From an uncultured Rhodospirillales bacterium (GTDB lineage Bacteria > Pseudomonadota > Alphaproteobacteria > Acetobacterales > Acetobacteraceae), in NCBI GenBank assembly GCA_903904805.1, contig CAIVDX010000461.1, forward strand, positions 1-14,390: a stretch of DNA of 14,390 bases. The letters run 5' to 3'. The notes under the pieces were generated by a model. That model was not told where the DNA came from, did no database searches, and saw only the letters and a program-made list of their open reading frames with translations. The translations under genes were made by a program, and so were the position numbers. Positions 13,297 through 14,390 of this stretch are shown here, piece after piece; position 1 is the stretch's first letter, and each line of letters starts with the position of its first letter.

Positions 13297-14390
13297 CTAC
13301 TTCCTTTTCAATCGGGACGCGCTGGCCACAGAGGCTGTGAGCGCGATCACCACCGTGCCCCAAAGGGCTGCTTGTCCCGCGCTCTCGTCCAGTGCCGCGA
13401 ACAGCACGGCGGCCATCGCCGCCCCCATCGACATCCCCAGCAACCGGCAGGTTGCCAGCATGCCTGAAGCCGCACCACTGCGTTCGGGGGGGCCTGCGAT
13501 CATCATCGCGCGGTTATTGGGCGTCTGGAAAAAGCCAAACCCCAGGCCGCACAACGCCATCCGCCAGATCACGTTGGCGTCGGAGGGGGAGGTCGGCAGC
13601 AGCGCGAGCGCGGCGGCACCGCTCGCCAGCACAATCAGCCCGCTGCTGGCGAGGATGCCGGCGGGGTAGCGGTCAGCCAGGCGCCCGGTCAGCTGGGCGC
13701 CGAGCACGATGCCCAGCGGCCAGGGCGTGATCAGCAGGCCGATGCCCGCGGGCTCCCGCCCGGTGAGCATCTGCAGATAGAAGGGCAGGGCGACAAAGGC
13801 CATCAGCAGGCCGGAATATGCCATGGTCGCGGTGATCGCCGAGAGGCGGAACAGCCGGATCGCCAGCAGGTCCACCGGCAACATGGGCCGGCTGCGCGCG
13901 CGCTCGCGGACCACCAGCAGGCCCATCAGCCCGATGCCGGCCACCAGTTCGGCGATCGCCAGTGGTCGGTCGGCGGCCAGGCCCAGCCCGTCTGTGCCGA
14001 TCACGATCAGGCCAAGGGCGGCGGCGTTGATCAGGGCGGCGGTGATGTCGAGCGGCGGACCGGATGCGGCGATGCGGGGCAGGGTGCGCAGCCCAATCGC
14101 CACCGCAGCGATGCCGGTGGGCACATTCACTGCGAACAGCCACGGCCAGTGCGCGAGCGAGAGGATGGCCGCCGCGATCCCGGGGCCTGCAGCCATCGAG
14201 GCGGCGACGGTGGTGGCATACAGCCCGAAGCCGCGCCCCATCCGGTCGCGCGGATAGATGAATCGCACGATGGCGAGCGAAACCGACACCAGCCCCGCCC
14301 CACCCACGCCCTGCAATGCGCGGAAGACCACCAGCATCGGCAGATTATGGGCGAAGGTGCAGCCCAGCGAGGCGATGGTGAAGGTGGTCA
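13297..14390 (-). CDS. MFS transporter, DHA2 (EmrB/QacA-like) family, N-terminus outside window
   Basis: The frame is open to the window edge, so only the C-terminal ~363 residues are visible; ATG 14337 is internal, since the upstream codons read SLGCTFAHNLP, typical transmembrane helix 3-4 sequence. The visible protein is strongly hydrophobic with about ten or more predicted helices. FRALQGVGGAGL is the conserved DHA2 helix 4 start, RDRMGRGFGLYAT the following loop, and AAGPGIAAAIL a motif C (antiporter) sequence. Later come ALPFYLQMLTGREPAGIGLLITPWP (split about 13735-13805) and FFQTPNNRAMMIAGPPERSGAASG, hallmarks of 14-helix drug:H+ antiporters. It ends with a basic RLKRK tail. Substrate is unknown; co-direction with an aromatic ring-cleavage gene suggests export of an aromatic or toxic compound, but this is inference. 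Confidence 0.9.
   Translation of the reverse strand, partial: TTFTIASLGCTFAHNLPMLVVFRALQGVGGAGLVSVSLAIVRFIYPRDRMGRGFGLYATTVAASMAAGPGIAAAILSLAHWPWLFAVNVPTGIAAVAIGLRTLPRIAASGPPLDITAALINAAALGLIVIGTDGLGLAADRPLAIAELVAGIGLMGLLVVRERARSRPMLPVDLLAIRLFRLSAITATMAYSGLLMAFVALPFYLQMLTGREPAGIGLLITPWPLGIVLGAQLTGRLADRYPAGILASSGLIVLASGAAALALLPTSPSDANVIWRMALCGLGFGFFQTPNNRAMMIAGPPERSGAASGMLATCRLLGMSMGAAMAAVLFAALDESAGQAALWGTVVIALTASVASASRLKRK

Overview
The window is GC-rich, gene-dense DNA from a bacterium, most likely an alphaproteobacterium. The strongest evidence is the gene order trpG-trpD-trpC-moaC-moeA-lexA, a known alphaproteobacterial arrangement, and a perfect GAAC-N7-GAAC SOS box over the lexA promoter, the alphaproteobacterial form of the LexA site. 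A/T-rich dyads placed just after stop codons resemble intergenic elements I associate with Acetobacteraceae/Rhodospirillales. That family-level placement is inference.

Layout. (1) 1-1621, plus strand: the 3' end of a family 2 glycosyltransferase gene, coupled by a TGATG overlap to a fold-type I PLP aminotransferase. (2) 1618-4947, minus strand: a tight four-gene operon read right to left, with two paralogous cyclase-family (kynurenine-formamidase-like) metal hydrolases, a short-chain dehydrogenase and a 3-hydroxyacyl-CoA-dehydrogenase-like enzyme. Its last stop codon shares a CTAG with the aminotransferase stop. (3) 4948-5157: a divergent control region with an 18-bp tandem repeat carrying a small dyad, then a flavodoxin-fold NAD(P)H:FMN reductase gene on plus (5158-5721). 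(4) 5722-5903: a repeat-rich intergenic region that includes the probable serA promoter. (5) 5904-12229, plus strand: serA (E. coli-type phosphoglycerate dehydrogenase), trpG, trpD, trpC, moaC, moeA, then lexA behind its own SOS promoter. (6) 12230-14390, minus strand: an intradiol ring-cleavage dioxygenase gene and, upstream of it, a DHA2-type MFS transporter gene cut by the window end.

How the genes fit together. The central block is biosynthesis and housekeeping: SerA makes serine, which tryptophan synthase (not in the window) consumes; TrpG, TrpD and TrpC run early tryptophan steps; MoaC and MoeA act at the start and end of molybdenum cofactor synthesis; LexA controls the SOS response. 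trpE, trpA, trpB and trpF are not in the window. The flanks look accessory and catabolic. The two-cyclase operon plausibly opens a cyclic amide, lactone or diketone and oxidises hydroxyl products, but its substrate cannot be read from sequence. It is the best candidate for an undescribed pathway: its two hydrolases each depart from the consensus metal motif at a different position. No gene-free stretch exceeds about 210 bases. I saw no tRNA, rRNA, CRISPR array or transposase.
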